From positions 6,191,076-6,255,075 of the forward strand of contig WMCF01000023.1 of NCBI GenBank assembly GCA_009792885.1: a DNA stretch of 64,000 nucleotides, read 5' to 3'. Both the position numbers and the translations under genes were made by a program. Numbering within the stretch: the first letter of the stretch is position 1; the number at the start of each line of letters is the position of its first letter. The notes below the pieces were generated by a model. The model saw only the letters and a list, made by a program, of their open reading frames with translations, searched no databases and had not been told where the DNA came from. Positions 1 to 12,290 of this stretch are shown piece by piece. Source of the stretch: Eremophila alpestris peregrina. Its lineage: Eukaryota; Chordata; Aves; Passeriformes; Alaudidae.

Positions 1-170
1 TGTGTAAATAAGGCGTGTTAAAGGACTCAGAGGAAGTCCCACACTCAGGATGCTGGTCATGGGTACGAGTGGCCTGGGAGCTGGAGCTCTCCTGTTCCAC
101 CAGGTCAGTGGTTTTGGAGTGTGTGGGACAGAGTTGCCCTTGACTAAAGCAACCTGTTTGTTGTTTCCAG
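1..170 (+). other. Intronic sequence upstream of the first candidate exon
   Basis: This is intronic DNA ending in a strong 3' splice site: the branch-point-like TGACTAA about 25 nt upstream, a T-rich tract, and then TTTCCAG just before 171. No other feature is seen. Confidence 0.6.
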
Positions 171-293
171 GAAGAGTGGGGTCACAGCAGCAGTGGGAGC
201 ACAGGATCCCGGCTGGGGTCAGGCTCCAGGCAGGGCTCTGGATCCAGGTCTCGCAGCCACAGGAGAAGTAGCCAGTTCAGACAATCAACCAAG
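171..293 (+). CDS. CTIF: Candidate CTIF exon encoding an RS/Gly-rich segment (41 codons, phase 0-0)
   Basis: The exon has a branch-like TGACTAA, a polypyrimidine tract and CAG before it, and AAG|GTATAC after it. It is exactly 123 nt, and read in phase 0 it is fully open and splices in frame into the next CTIF exon, which also starts in phase 0. The 41 residues are 14 Ser, 7 Arg and 7 Gly, with a GSRSRSHRRSS core resembling SR-protein tails; such serines are typical SRPK/CLK targets (family knowledge, not shown here). A second frame is also open but would not join in phase; the third has a TAG. As I remember it, mammalian CTIF has a different peptide before the NG-K-D-LDML segment, so this may be a lineage-specific or cassette exon. 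Weaker alternative: a spurious open stretch with fortuitous splice sites. Confidence 0.6.
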
Positions 294-3200
294 GTATACT
301 GTGCTTGCTGCTTCTTGGAGGCATCCCCCCTCACGATATGTTTGTGGTGTGTGTCACACGTAGGTGTGGGTGCATGTCAGCTGTGAAGGACACTTTAAAG
401 ACCTGTTTAATTCACTCATGATGTGTGACCCACTGAGGTGTGCTGAGTGCCTTGGCAGTGGGAAGGAAGTCCCTAGTCAGCTGCTAAGTGTAAAGGAAAT
501 CAGGTTTTTTTTCTGTATTTGAAGTCTTGGAGTATTTCAGTTTTGGGAAGTGAGGAGCTGTCTGTAATTATTTGCTGGCAGGTCTTCATGAGAAGTTGAA
601 GCGTGAGTGGACAGCACATTGATGGTGTTAAATGGTGACCTTGAGTCTAGCTGCTTTCTGTGTGAGCTTTCTGCAGGGCTAGATGGGGAGTTACCTTCCT
701 ACCCTGCAAAAGACTGTAATAATTCATTCTTTATATGGTTAATCCCTGAACTCAGACTAGGTACCATTCCTGTTAGTTTCAGTCAGCTTGTGTCCTCCTG
801 TCTTCTCTTGGGGTCACTTTCCTTTATGCACACGTGAGCGCCAGCTGTGCCCGAAGTGGATGGCAAACTCTGAGGTTTGGAACCAGTGGTCAAAGTCCTG
901 GTCCATTCATCCATTTCATCCTCCTGAAGATCTTGAGGAAATAGCTTCTCTTTCTGAACCATGCTGTGGTGGGAGAGAACCCACAGAACCAGGTTGTATC
1001 TAGAAAGTGATGGTCCTTTCTGGTGGGAATGATACTCAACAGATACTTTCCCTTTTGAGCAGGGATAATACTGTCTTCCTCAAAATTTCTTTATTTTTAT
1101 CTGCATTTTTCATATGAAAACTTGCAGTTTTCAGCAAGGAAGCCCTGAATTGGAACCTTTTCAGACAGTTCAGTATCTATCTCATCTTTTTTTATTTTCT
1201 ACCAAAGAGCAGCCAGGGGTTGTAGGCAGCTGAGAAGGAGGAAAAGTGGGGGAAGCTCCTCGAGCTCAGAACTGAAAAATGCTTAAGTATACATGGCATA
1301 GGATAATGCCTGAATTTGTAGCAGGGACCCAGGTGGCCACTTAGTGTTGTTCTGAGTGCAGTGATGATTTAACCTGGTTGCAGTTGTGCAACAAAGGGCA
1401 CGATTTCGTATTTGTTTTCTGGAGGATGGCAATGAGGAGCGGCGGGAGGTGGGACGCTGAGCTGGGCTTTGGAAAGCTGCTGCCTGCATGCAAATGCTGA
1501 GTTTGTGGGGAATTTGCTGAAGCTGCATGCATGGTAAACAGCCAGAGTCCACGTGGGCCTGACCCTGTCTGTGTGGGCAGCTCCAGGGGCTGGGCAGCAG
1601 TGGATGGAGGTCATTTGTGCTCACAGGGGCAGGAGGACAGAGGTTGTGGACGTGCATTTAAACCGCACTGTTTGCAGGATTGGCTTTACTGGATGTCTCA
1701 TCTCTCAGAGTACTGGTGTTACTCTTGAAAGCATCTCTCTCAATTATCATTCAGAGTGAATTAATTAATTTTCAGCAGTGCTAACTCCTTCTCAGTGAAA
1801 AAGATTATCTAAAGCTGAGGGTTGGGTCACTGGGAGCTTCATGTTAAAATTGCTGATGGTTGTAATTGCAGTCCTGGGAGGACTGACAGCAAGTCACTGC
1901 TTTTCTTAAATACATGCAATTTTTAATCTTTTTTTTTTTTTGTACCTGGATTTGAGAATTGGCTTTTTGAAGTCTTATTATTAAGTCTCAGCATTGTGCT
2001 ATGAGCATTTTAGTAAGCTCCCTGCAGCACAGGGCTTCAAGGCTGCTCCCTGTCCTGTGAGCTGGCACAGAGACTGGTTCTAAAGACAGGTCATAGAAGA
2101 CCAGAAGGGTGTCTTGAAATGGCCACAGTGACTCACAATGCAATGACAAGGTGTGTTGTCACTGTCTTAGTTGAGTTTGGCTGATGCTTGGAGTGTCTCC
2201 AAGAGGTTATGGGCACATCTTCTAAGAGGATCAGGTTTGGGTGAGAGCATCCAGCTGCTGCCTTGGACCTGCCTGACCCCATCGCCAGGAATGGATTTGT
2301 CTGCAGGAAGAGGTTTCTCTTCTTTGTGTGGTGGCAGCTGTGATAACCTGTGTGTACTTCCATTATACTACATTTGGTGCTTGTAAGGATTTAAAAAACT
2401 AATTCTTCTGCTTGGTGGGAGAAAATCGTGCTTACATTTGCCTAAAATAAAAAGCTCATCTTTTGTAACTTATCACAGGAGTTATATATTTCTGGTAGTT
2501 TGTTTCTGAGCAGAGACATGTCGACTTGTAGATCCCCAGGGGTTAAAATCATAATCCATAAACCCCTTGGAGGAAACTAAAAAAGGGAGCAATGTGTCTG
2601 TGTTTGCAGTTTCTGGTGTCTAAATTGGTTCTGCTGGAAGTGACTGCAACGTGTAACCATCTGTTCACTGAGGACATGTGTCCCTGACATTGGTTGGGAA
2701 AGTGTTGCTCACTTTGTGAGCAGATTGAGCTCTGGGACTTCATTAAGAAATGGTCACATTTTTTATGAGTTTCTAATGTCTTGGTTAATATTAATAATAT
2801 TGAAAATGAAGTTATATGACAGGGAATAGATTGAATCCACCTTCTCTAGCATGTGTTTTGCCAGAATGGACCATTTGGACTGAGATGTTTAAATAACCTG
2901 AAAAAGTGCAAAATTATGAATAATTTGAATCAGAAATGTTGAGGGGAAAGTTGTTTAATATAGGACTCCCTTTGTGCAGTGCATTGAATCCATCCAGACT
3001 GGGTCAAGTCTGATTTCTTGAATGACAAAATCCAACCTGCTTTACTTGACCTGTAAAGGCTGGAAAGGGCAGCTCTCTTTGTGCAGGGGGGATATGTGAG
3101 GGCTGATGGCTGTGAAGGGGCTTTGAATAATATATGTGAGGTCTTTGCTTCAGATGCTTGTGCTTTGGGTTGTCCATTTGGACAAAAGCAACTGCACAGG

Positions 3201-4195
3201 AAAATTCAAGGTGTTTTGCAGTTGGCTGGATGTTTCTTATGATGGCAGTGGGGAAAGGCTCTGAGGGTGCTGGTTCCAGCAGCTGGACATGAGCCCAGGT
3301 GTGCCCAGGTGGGCAAGAGGCCCATGGCCCCAGGGCAGGGCCTGTTCCCTGTGCTGGCACTGCTGAGGCACCTCCAGTGCTGGGGACAGCTCTGGGCCCC
3401 TCAGGACAAGAGAGACACTGAGGGGCTGGAGCGTGTCCAGGGCAGGGAATGGAGCTGGGGAAGGGGCTGGAGCCCCAGGAGAGGCTGGGGGAGCTGGGAA
3501 AGAGGCTTAGGCTGGAGAAAAGGAGGCTCAAGGGGGACCTTGTGGCTCTGCACAACTCCCTGCCAGGAGGGGACAGCCAGGGGTGTCAGGCTCTGCTGCC
3601 AGGGAACAGGGACAGAACAAGATGGAATGACCTCAGGTAGTGCCAGGACAGGTGTCAGATTGGACATCAGGAGGAATTTTGTCACAGAAAGGATTGTTAT
3701 GCATTGGAAGAGGCTGCTCACAGCATTGGTGGAGTCCCCGTCCCTGGAAGTATTCAAGGAATTCCTGGGTGTGGCACTCAGTGCTCTGGACTGGATGACA
3801 ATGGGGGATCAGGCACAGGTTGGAGTTGATCTTGCAGGTGTTTTCCAAACTCAATGATTCTGTGATTTTGTGAATCTCAGCCTGCCCTCTGGACCTTGGT
3901 GGATCATGGTTGTGGACATGGGGCAGGAGGGCGGGGCTGGCGTCAGAGCTGAGCTTGTGCCTTGCCTGATCTGTGTTGCACTCAGCTCTGTGTCCCTAAG
4001 GCTGAAACTGTCACTCCTTGCATTCACGGTGCACTTTTGCAGCAGGTGAGGGGGTCTCTGCATTGCATGAATTCACTCAGGAACACAGGATCCCTTGTGC
4101 AGAGCCAAGACTCCTCTATGGTGGGAGAGGCTGTGCCCTGGTCAGGATAGCTCCATGTGCCTCCCAGCAAGTAACCAACTTTCCATCTCTCCTAG
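294..4195 (+). other. CTIF intron between the RS-rich candidate exon and exon A
   Basis: The intron runs from GTATAC to CTCCTAG (3.9 kb). Its only recognised repeat is a long sense CR1 fragment at 3270-3878. A T-run lies near 1930. The rest (294-3269) is ordinary unique-looking sequence with no RNA gene or coding segment I can support. Confidence 0.75.
3270..3878 (+). mobile_element. CR1 LINE fragment, 3' part, sense
   Basis: It begins with a block resembling the CR1 text 'gtgcccaggtgg..aagaggcc' and runs through 'caggggtgtcaggctctgct', 'ggacatcaggaggaattt' and 'gtggagtccccgtccctgga'. It ends in the CR1 tail CAATGATTCTGTGATTTTG. At about 600 bp it is one of the longest CR1 copies here. It is 5' truncated. 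The open frames on both strands (up to 196 codons) are CR1-derived artefacts, not genes. Confidence 0.88.
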
Positions 4196-4269
4196 AATGG
4201 CAACAAGGACAGCAACCTTGACATGCTGGGCACAGACATCTGGGCTGCCAACACCTTTGACTCTTTCAG
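4196..4269 (+). CDS. CTIF: CTIF exon A (NGNKDSNLDMLGTDIW.. segment)
   Basis: The exon starts after TCTCCTAG in phase 0 and ends TTTCAG|GTAAGC with two bases of the next codon. It encodes 24 full codons including LDMLGTDIWAANTFDSF, an acidic/aromatic block that is nearly invariant in vertebrate CTIF and identifies the gene. It belongs to the N-terminal half that contacts CBP80 in the family. The split Ser codon (AG|T) is completed by the exon at 5108. The variable start reads NGNKDSN, close to the mammalian NG-K-DNS form. No alternative gene fits. Confidence 0.96.
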
Positions 4270-5107
4270 GTAAGCTGGTTTTAAAATGCTTTAAGAGACA
4301 GACGGGCTCTTAAGATGGATCATGCCTTGTCTTAGTCCTTGCCAGTGTGTCCATCCTGCTGATACCCAGGCATCAGAGAGTACCTTGGTAGTATTGACAT
4401 CACTGCTCCTCCTCCTCCCATCCCCATTTAGCCTGTGGCACCAAGCACAATCTATTTAAAGCATCCTGTGTGCTTTGGAGAGGCCACTGGATGGGTTTGC
4501 AGGCCAAACACCTGAAACCAGTACCAGCACAATTACTTGTAGTCACCCCAGAGCTGCACAGGCAAGCCTTGAGTCAGCTCTTAGCTGCTGCTCTCGGATT
4601 TTACTCTCCCATTAGTTGGAGGTAACCATCATGTGTTGGCTTCTTACCTGCTGGGAAGAACTCTTCAGCTGCTGTCTCAGAGTGGGGAAAGCAGTGAAAT
4701 ATCCTTTCTGTCCAGTTTTATGCATAATCTGCAGGTGTTGAGTCACTGGGGCAGACAGGTTGTACAGGACCAGAGAGAACAGCATTTCATGGACCTGTCA
4801 CAATACCCTCTTGGTACAGAGAGCCAGTATATCTTGCAGGATGTCTTCTGTATCAAAATTAGAGGCTTAGATCAAGCCACAAGAGCTCAGCATACCTAAA
4901 AAACCAGAAAAAATGAAAAGAGGTGCGTCAGTGTGAAGGTTGGAGGATCACATCCACGTGCTCTGCAGCAGAGAGTGGGGAGTGGTGCTCCCAGAAATGC
5001 TAGCTTTCCTTGTCTGCAGGCTCCCATTGCTCTGTGCTCTTCAGCTTGGTGGTGTTTATTAAGCAGTGGACTTCCTTTCTCTGTTTTTTCCTGTTTTTCT
5101 CTCCTAG
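4270..5107 (+). other. CTIF intron between exons A and B
   Basis: A short 838-bp intron (GTAAGC..CTCCTAG) with a T-rich stretch from about 5070 leading to the acceptor. No repeat or other feature is recognised in it. Confidence 0.93.
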
Positions 5108-5212
5108 TGGTGCAACGTGGGACTTGCAGCCTGAAAAACTAGATTTCACCCAGTTTCACAGAAAACTGCGAAACACCTCCAAACACCCATTGCCTCACAT
5201 AGATAGAGAAGG
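5108..5212 (+). CDS. CTIF: CTIF exon B (GATWDLQPEKLDFTQFHRKL.. segment)
   Basis: 105 nt between CTCCTAG and GG|GTGAGT. It begins with the last base of the split Ser codon, encodes 34 full codons from GATWDLQ to PHIDRE, and leaves two bases of a Gly codon finished by the exon at 9103. The block FTQFHRKLRNTSKHPLPHID differs from the mammalian form only at a few conservative positions (L for V, N/S changes around RNTS), so it is under clear purifying selection. It lies in the N-terminal half of CTIF. No enzymatic motif is expected; the segment is a protein-interaction region of the adaptor. Confidence 0.97.
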
Positions 5213-5869
5213 GTGAGTGCTGTCTCTGCAATACTGTGCTCTCCAGGAAGGTCTCTAATTTCTCCCTTGCTCTAGGAGCTCTGGCTTGGTGACACACCTC
5301 ACACAGAGGACATGGGAAGAAGCACTGAACTATTTACAGAGTTTGAGAATGCCATGATCAGTCTGTCTGGCTCCTCTGTCATCCAGTTCTGGGCTGGAGC
5401 AGAGTTGTTCTCTGTATTTTTGCACTGCTTGATAGATCTCAGTATTTAAGTAACTCTGGATCCAAGTCTCCTAGATCCCCGTGTTCTAAATTTAAACATC
5501 TCTGGATACTGGAGGAAAGATCCTGGCTTAGTACTGACCTGATTACAGTTCCTGTGAATGACAGGGCTTCCACTGATCTTCCCAGGAAGAGCTCAGGGAA
5601 GGAGAGAGCATCCATGTATTTCATAAAACTGTGAAAATGTTCAGCAGCTCCTTTTGGTTGTGACAGCCTCCAACAGGCTTCTGTGGTATTTCTGGATTCC
5701 TTACTGGTTGCTGGTTGGTCAAACCAAATAAATGTGTGCTGGCAGCACGTGGCTCACCAGTGTTGCTTAGATGGATATCACCATTTCCCTGCAGGTTCTC
5801 TGCAGAGGGAGAAACAATCCCTCCCTGACAGGAGGATGCAGCCAGGTGGGGGTTGGGCTCTTCTCCCCT

Positions 5870-6145
5870 GTAACAAATAACAGGATAAGAGGTAAAGGCC
5901 CCACTTTCCATCAGGGGAGGTGTAGATTGGATGTTAGGAACAGTTTCTTCACAGAAACAGAATGGGTTGTCCAGCCCTGGCAGAGCTGCCCGGGGTAGGG
6001 CTGGAGTCCCCATTCCTGGAGAGATTTAAAAGCCATGTAGATGTGGCACCTGGGGACGTGGGTCAGTGGTGGCCTTGGCAGGGCCAAGGGAATGCTTGGA
6101 CTTGGTGATCTTGGAGGTCTCTTCCAGCCGTAACAATTCCATGGG
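5870..6145 (+). mobile_element. CR1 LINE 3' fragment, sense
   Basis: CR1 3' sequence: 'gtagattggatgttagga', 'agagatttaaaagccatgta', 'gatgtggcacctggggac' and 'cttggtgatcttggaggtct'. It ends near CAATTCCATG, a degenerate form of the terminal repeat. It is 5' truncated. Confidence 0.87.
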
Positions 6146-8030
6146 TCAGATTTTCCTCACACTATCACTCAGAGCATAGAGGAAGGAAAAAATTACAACA
6201 GGTCTAAAAGATGGGGTTGCAGCTGATGTTCCATCACTGCCATGTTGTTTGCAGGGATGGAAATCTTCTCTTGGAGACATTTTTCTGCTGATGATTTGGT
6301 TTTGGCAAAGTACTGGCCAGTGCCGTATGGCTGGCCTGCACATCTTGTTTAGAAGACACGTTTAGAATGGTTATTAGAACAGTAGATTGGAAACAATTAG
6401 AAACATCCAGCCAGGCCAGAAATCCCATGCCAGTCCAGGCTCAGCATCTGCAGTAGGCTCCTGGACCATACAGGGACAGGAAAACTCAGACAACTATTTT
6501 TTTTTCTGCTTTATAAGTAAGGTATAGTGCAGTTTTATAAAGAGCAATTTTCAGAACATTTGGAACAATGTAACACGAAATTTCTAAGTCACCAAGTCTC
6601 TTAGTCAAATTCAGTCCCATTTTTTCAGATGAGTTTGAAAAATGAGATGAAGGGGCCCTCTGTAAAATAAGATATAATGTGCTTCCTCTGTAAAAAAAGA
6701 TTTAATATGCTCCATGGTTGCTGGCACTTGCCAGGTGATCCTGTCAGTGGCACCTGCTGTGTACAGGGACGATAGAGCAGGATTGGTGTTGTGGTTTTCC
6801 TCTGGTTCCTGCTGTACTGTGAATGCCCACATTGCAAGCAGTTAAAGGAGGCAGCGTGGAGGTGAGGTATTTAATCACTCCTAAAGATTACAGCTGTAAA
6901 AGTGGAGTAAGAATTAGTGTATCTGCAGAAAAGTTAAGCAGATGCTATCAGCACAAAACTGTGCATGTCCCAAAATGCATGCCATGTAAGTAACCTGGCT
7001 AGAACAGAGGAAGCACAAAGAAAGACAAAATTGTTCTTATTTTTTAGCTTCTAAAGCAGACTGTGTTGTGCATTCATCAGCTTTCCGTGGTGAATCTGTG
7101 CTGCTATTCAGCTTGCTGAGCCTCCATGAATCTCCACCTGCTAGCTAGGCATTTTCCCCTCTTACTTGAATGGGAAGCTTTTTTTAACAATCTAGCTGTG
7201 CAGTGAAAAAAATAATCAGGAGAAAAAAAAAGGAGTATGCTGTTCAGTGTGTGTTTTCAGCAATAAAAGGACCATTTTATTCCTTAGTCTGATCAGTTAC
7301 CCAAGGTTGGCCATGTAGTTGCATCCAGTTGTGTGACCTCAAGTGACTTTTGGTTGGGTGAAGCATTTTCCTGCAGGAAGACATCTGCTTTTATTGGGAG
7401 ATGCTGTTTGGTGACATGCTGAATAATCAAAAGTGGAGCATTTAAGAAAAAGCGGGGAAGTGTACTGTGTTTCTGACCTAAATTCATGTGGCTTTAATTT
7501 CCAGTGCTAGCTCTTGCTCTGCTTGCACTCTTCCAGATCAAACACCCTTTTGTAGCTGATACTTCCTCTTCATTCCAGGTAACTCCCAAGCACATGTATC
7601 ACTTGAGTTTTTCAGGTACTCGAAGGAATTTCTCTGCTGCCTCTTTGAAACACAGCTGCTGGTGCTGCCTGTGGTGCTGTAGCTGGGGTTCAGCCATGCT
7701 ATCTCTAGAGGAAAGCTGCCTTCATCCCCCAATCCCTGCCTCCTCTTCATCCCCTGCCTTTTTGCCACAGTTCAGCATCAGAAATTCTCCCTTTTCAGAT
7801 CACCTTTTCCTACAGTACATTAGTGTTCTGCCCCTGCAACCTGGCATTTACTTGTCCCTAGATATGTGACATGATCTTTCTCATCTATATAAATACATTT
7901 ATATAAATAGTTTTTCAGATGCGTGTTTCTGTATGCATATGCACACTGTATTTTTACCTTTGGTATGTCAAAGTCAGGATTTCATCTATGATGGAAAGTC
8001 AATTGTTGAACACTTCTGATTTCCAATAAA

Positions 8031-8135
8031 TACAGAATCACAGAATCGTTTGGGTTGGAAGAGATCTTCAAGATCACGTAGTCAAACCCCTTGCCATGGG
8101 TCAAGACACGTTTTACTAAACCAGGGTGCTCAAGT
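8031..8135 (-). mobile_element. CR1 LINE tail, antisense
   Basis: It starts with ACAGAATCACAGAATCG, the reverse complement of a CR1 terminal repeat. It continues 'tttgggttggaagagatctt' and 'ccttgccatgggtcaagaca'. Only about 100 bp is kept. Confidence 0.86.
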
Positions 8136-9102
8136 TGATTAAGGTTAATTAAATTGCTTCCCTTCAGCTTCCTGGTTTTTGGGCCTGGTACTTCAGCACA
8201 AGCCATTTTTCTCACTTTTTCCTCCCATTTTCTCTAATTCCAAGATCTGTTTTTCTCTTACTTCTAGGCACTGATTACTTGGGTTTGCTGCTACCAAGGT
8301 CTATCTCTGTATCTTATTTAACAATATCTTACTTCTAACTGAGAAAAATATTTTATCATTCTTGCATACGAAAAAAGATCATCTTTGTTGTTTATGAACA
8401 TAGAAAGATGATATTTATTGACCATTCTTTTCCTTTTCTGTAGTATCACAAACTCTTTGCATCCAGCTAGTAATTATCTTTGGATTGGTTTTTGCTTTCT
8501 TGTTCCAAGAAAGTCCTTCAGCTGCCAGTTCTGTGTATGGTGTGTGAGTGCCTGACTTCTTATCCCAATGTCTTTGTGTTTAAATTGTCTGTTCATATTT
8601 ATATCGATTGCTGCTTCCTGTCTGAGGTGTGTGTTTATGCTGATTTTCTGCACCTTCTCAGCAGGGGAGCTGCAGCTCCCCTGGAGACCATCAAATGAGC
8701 AGGGCTTCAAAGGAAACGTTTTTCATTGCTCTTCTCGTGCTCACATTTCTGCTGTCCACGTGGGCTGTGCTTTCAGTTTTATTTGGTCTGGAAATTGAGT
8801 AACCCTGGGCTGAGGACTGCCTTTTGGTTTTCTCTCTGCTGCTACTACCAAAAGTGTTTGCAAGCTGTGGCAGATGGTGCAGGTGGAGAGGACTGAGCAA
8901 AGCATTTAATTTTGTATTAACAGCTTTACGCCTGCGTGGGAGTGTTTTGGAGGCACAGCACACTTGCTCCAGAGAGAGCCTCTTTGTTTCCGTGAGAGGC
9001 CTTTGCAGTAGCAACTGATATTCCCCTTGTGCCTTAATAGAAAATAAACTGTCTCTCCAGTGAGTTTTCACATGCATTTGTTTTGTTTTCCTCTTGCCAC
9101 AG

Positions 9103-9178
9103 GCTTGGAAAGGGGAAATATGAGGATGGTGACAGCATCAACTTGAACGACATAGAGAAAGTCCTTCCAGTGTGGCAG
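9103..9178 (+). CDS. CTIF: CTIF exon C (INLNDIEKVLPVWQ segment)
   Basis: 76 nt between TTGCCACAG and CAG|GTAGGT. One base completes the Gly codon, followed by 25 codons reading LGKGKYEDGDSINLNDIEKV and then LPVWQ, ending in phase 0. The mammalian equivalent is nearly the same, with Y for L, S for G and V for A at scattered positions. The exon ends the N-terminal conserved region. The following intron is 27.7 kb, so the exon needs accurate long-range splicing; the donor GTAGGT is good but not perfect. Confidence 0.97.
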
Positions 9179-9406
9179 GTAGGTGATGAGGACGTCTCTC
9201 CCTGCAATGGTGGGGACCAGCAGCAGCACCTTCCCTGCCTTGTGTTCCCTTAGGAAACCCTCCACAGGAGTGGGAAAGCTGCTGGTCTGTGGTCCTTTGG
9301 GGGCTGGGATGGAGATTTGTGCCTGTGGTTTCAGGTGTTAGTGCTGGGCAAGGGCAGTTACCATGCAGACTTTGTTGGGAGGTGATACACTGAGGGCAGT
9401 ATATAC

Positions 9407-9425
9407 CTATATATGTATATATGTG
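9407..9425. repeat. Short TA/TG-rich simple repeat
   Basis: An alternating stretch reading 'tatatgtatatatgtgg' and flanks, too short to be informative. Confidence 0.55.
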
Positions 9426-10910
9426 GATGTACACAGGGCTCAGATGTTTAAGAAAAGGAGATTCTGAAAAGCATCAATCCCTTCTGACAGCTCGAAAATA
9501 AATTGCTATCAGGAAGCCCGCAGTGTGCTGGCCCAGGTGTTGCCTTTTTGGGTGGTGCCCATGTTTATATGCAGTGGTAATCCATGTGTGTGTTTTCTCC
9601 AGCCTGTTCTTTCCCCAGCTCTCTCTTTACAGTTTTGGCAATTCTGGCTAAATGACCTCTGATGTGTAGATGTTGGGGAATAGCAGGATGAGGCCCCACA
9701 GTTCAGAAGTCAGGTTGAATGAGTCAGTTTGTCAGCATAATATAGTTTTCCATTTTACAGAGCCCTAGCCCTCAAAGGAGCTGAGTTCCCTGAGCTAGGC
9801 GAGTTTGAGGATGCTCAGTGTGTTCTTACTGAAACCTCTTTGCCTTCAGAGGCAAGGATTAAAACATCCCGTTTGCTGTGGCAGTGTTGCCCTTTTCAGT
9901 GCTGAGCCAAGAGCTCTCTGGGCTTCTTGCTCACGAATCATGTGAGGAAATGCTTTGCTCATCCTGCAGACCATGTGACAATCTGCCTTACTGTTTCTTT
10001 TGGGTGAGCTATTTGGCACTGAGTACATGAAGAAGTGGAGAAGGGCCACTGACTTTGGCAGGGAGGAGCACTGCCTGCAGCTGCTTCCTGCTCAGTCTCT
10101 TCCATGTTTGGTATGTCTGGACTTAAGGTCACAGGGAAGAAAACATCAGGTTCAGCTGATACAAACCCCATTAATTCTTCAAAATGAGGTTAGTTTCCCT
10201 GGGGAATAATTGGAAATGAAGAGTCAAACCATCTTTGGTGTGAGGAGCTGATTACCTTCAAGAAGGTTTTAATCAACAGCTGTTAAATAAGCCAGGTCCT
10301 CCTGGTCTGGTTATCATTTCCTCATGTCCAAAGACTGCACAGAATACAATGAATTAATTCCAATATATACATTAATATCTGACTTAATTGTTAGTGTGAC
10401 ATCTCTAAGCTGGAAGACCTTGTGGGAATGCTGGATTTGATGTTTTGTTTGTGCCTCAGGGCAGACTCGTGCAGTGCTGCCTTAATTTGCAGACATGCTT
10501 ACCTTGGCATGTACAGCCAGTCACATGTGTCTGTGGGAGCTAGGACCCAGGTGGCTCTGGGTGAGGGTTTCTCTTGTTCAACATGGACAAATGAAATACT
10601 TGCAGACAGCTGGTTTAATCCTGACATATCATTGTTAACTGGATTTGAATGCAATCGTGCAATGCTGACAGTGATTTTACTGCTCTTTATCCTTTGTTTT
10701 AAATGGCTCTGTGGAGCAGGGGGGCATAAGGGAAGATACTCTCTTGTGTGAGCCTGGGAAAGGAAAATTCCTCACCCCATGGGGTTGTCCCACGCTGTTA
10801 TGTTCGTGTTGCATTCTGAAGAAGAGGCTTTTCAGGCTGGTGATACATAAACTCCTTTTCTGTCTCTGAGAGCTGATGGGTTGCTTACAGCACGGATGGA
10901 GGGGCCAATC

Positions 10911-10994
10911 TGAGCATCCTCTAGCCCCACTGGGGTGGTCTGAGCATCCTCCAGTCTGACTGAACCAGTCCTAGCATCCTCCAGCACGACTCAG
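10911..10994. repeat. 30-bp minisatellite, about 2.8 copies
   Basis: Units start at 10911, 10941 and 10971, each beginning TGAGCATCCT or CTAGCATCCT followed by C(T/C)AG and ending near GGTC or AGTC. The first two units are exactly 30 bp; the third is partial (about 24 bp). The copies are diverged, so this is an old tandem duplication. Confidence 0.8.
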
Positions 10995-12109
10995 ATGGAA
11001 ATGTTTCACTGCTGGGTGTGCTTCAGCAGCCATGGAAAGGTTAAAAGCACCACATTTGAGAGAGGTAGGGGGTCTTGCTTGCAGGCTCCTTGGAGATTTG
11101 TGTGCCTTTGGTGTTAAGGTGTGATAGCCATAGAACATGAATCTAGAACTAATCTCCAGTGTACATCCAGGTCTGTATCTACAGAAAGATGCAGAGATGT
11201 CCCTAATCAAGCAGAATATTCTGGTTGTCTGGGGTTGAGCAGACTGTTCTGGATATCTGGATGTTACTATCCCTGTGCATGAGTTTATTTGCTGGAATCT
11301 ATCAATAATATTTTAAGAAAATGTTGCAAGGAAACCCTATTACTATTTGGCTATTTCCAGTTAAAAGCTGGAAAAATAAACAAAACAAAATAAACCCAAG
11401 CGACCTTTCCTCAGATCCTCTTCTTTTGTTTGGAATTGGTGCATCTCAGTCCTCGGGGATGTTCTCACAGCATGGTGTGCTCTGCCATCTCGTGGACATG
11501 CACAGGCTTCACAGCTCCTTCACCACAACTCGAAATTTGAAGCTTTCTCTTGCCTCATCCTTTCAAAATCCATCTGAAGTGCTTGTTTTTACTGGTGAAT
11601 AGGTTTTTATTTTTGAAAGGCTCATGGCTAGGAGCTCATGAGGTCATTGCCTTGGCTCAGCTCATGAACCATAACCTTTTCATCTCTCCTTACTCCTAAG
11701 AGTCTGCAGTAGGATTTGGGCACTAATTCACCAAAGCGCTGCCAAAAACGACTCTTGAAGGTGAGTGCTCTCCATTCATATGGTCTGCTTTTTACTGCAC
11801 ACCAGGGAGCATCTACTGTGTAGGGAGGTGCAGCTCAGGTGCAGAAAGAGTTTCTATCATCCTCTCCATTTTCACTTCAGCTGTTTTGTTGAAGGAGACC
11901 ACATAACCACCTTGGTGTCATGAAGACGTCACAAGTGAGGGCTGAGTCAGTGCCTTTTGCTTTTGCTCCCTTTGGCAAATGCTTGGGAAGTCTTTCAGGC
12001 TTAGATGTGTCACATCCAAGTATTCTGGTCCCAGTGTCCTTGGCAAGCAAGCCCTTGGCAAAATCTACACTTACCAGAGAAAATAACCCAAGAAGTCATG
12101 TTCTGCAAG

Positions 12110-12290
12110 ATCACAGGATCATGGAATGGCTTGGGTTGGAAGGGATCTTAAGGTTCATCCCCTTCCAACCCCCCTGCCATGGACAGGGACAGATTCCACT
12201 ATCCTAAGTTGCTCCAAGCCCCATCCTACCTGGTTTTGGACAGTTCCCAGGGGTGGGATAGCCACAGCTTTTCTGGGCAAGATCCACTCT
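12110..12290 (-). mobile_element. CR1 LINE 3' fragment, antisense
   Basis: It starts ATCACAGGATCATGG, then 'cttgggttggaagggatctt', 'ccccctgccatggacaggga' and 'ttgctccaagccccatccta', the usual antisense CR1 3' text. It is lost after about 180 bp. Confidence 0.88.

Larger units (their letters stand above)
5213..9102 (+). other. CTIF intron between exons B and C
   Basis: A 3.9-kb intron (GTGAGT..TTGCCACAG). It carries a sense CR1 fragment (5870-6145) and an antisense CR1 tail (8031-8135). The stretches 6150-8030 and 8136-9102 contain A/T-rich tracts (for example near 7200 and 8340) but nothing else I can support. Confidence 0.92.

Noticed and set aside
3004..3857. Open frames of 183 and 196 codons on opposite strands.
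   Set aside because: Both run through a CR1 fragment (3270-3878).
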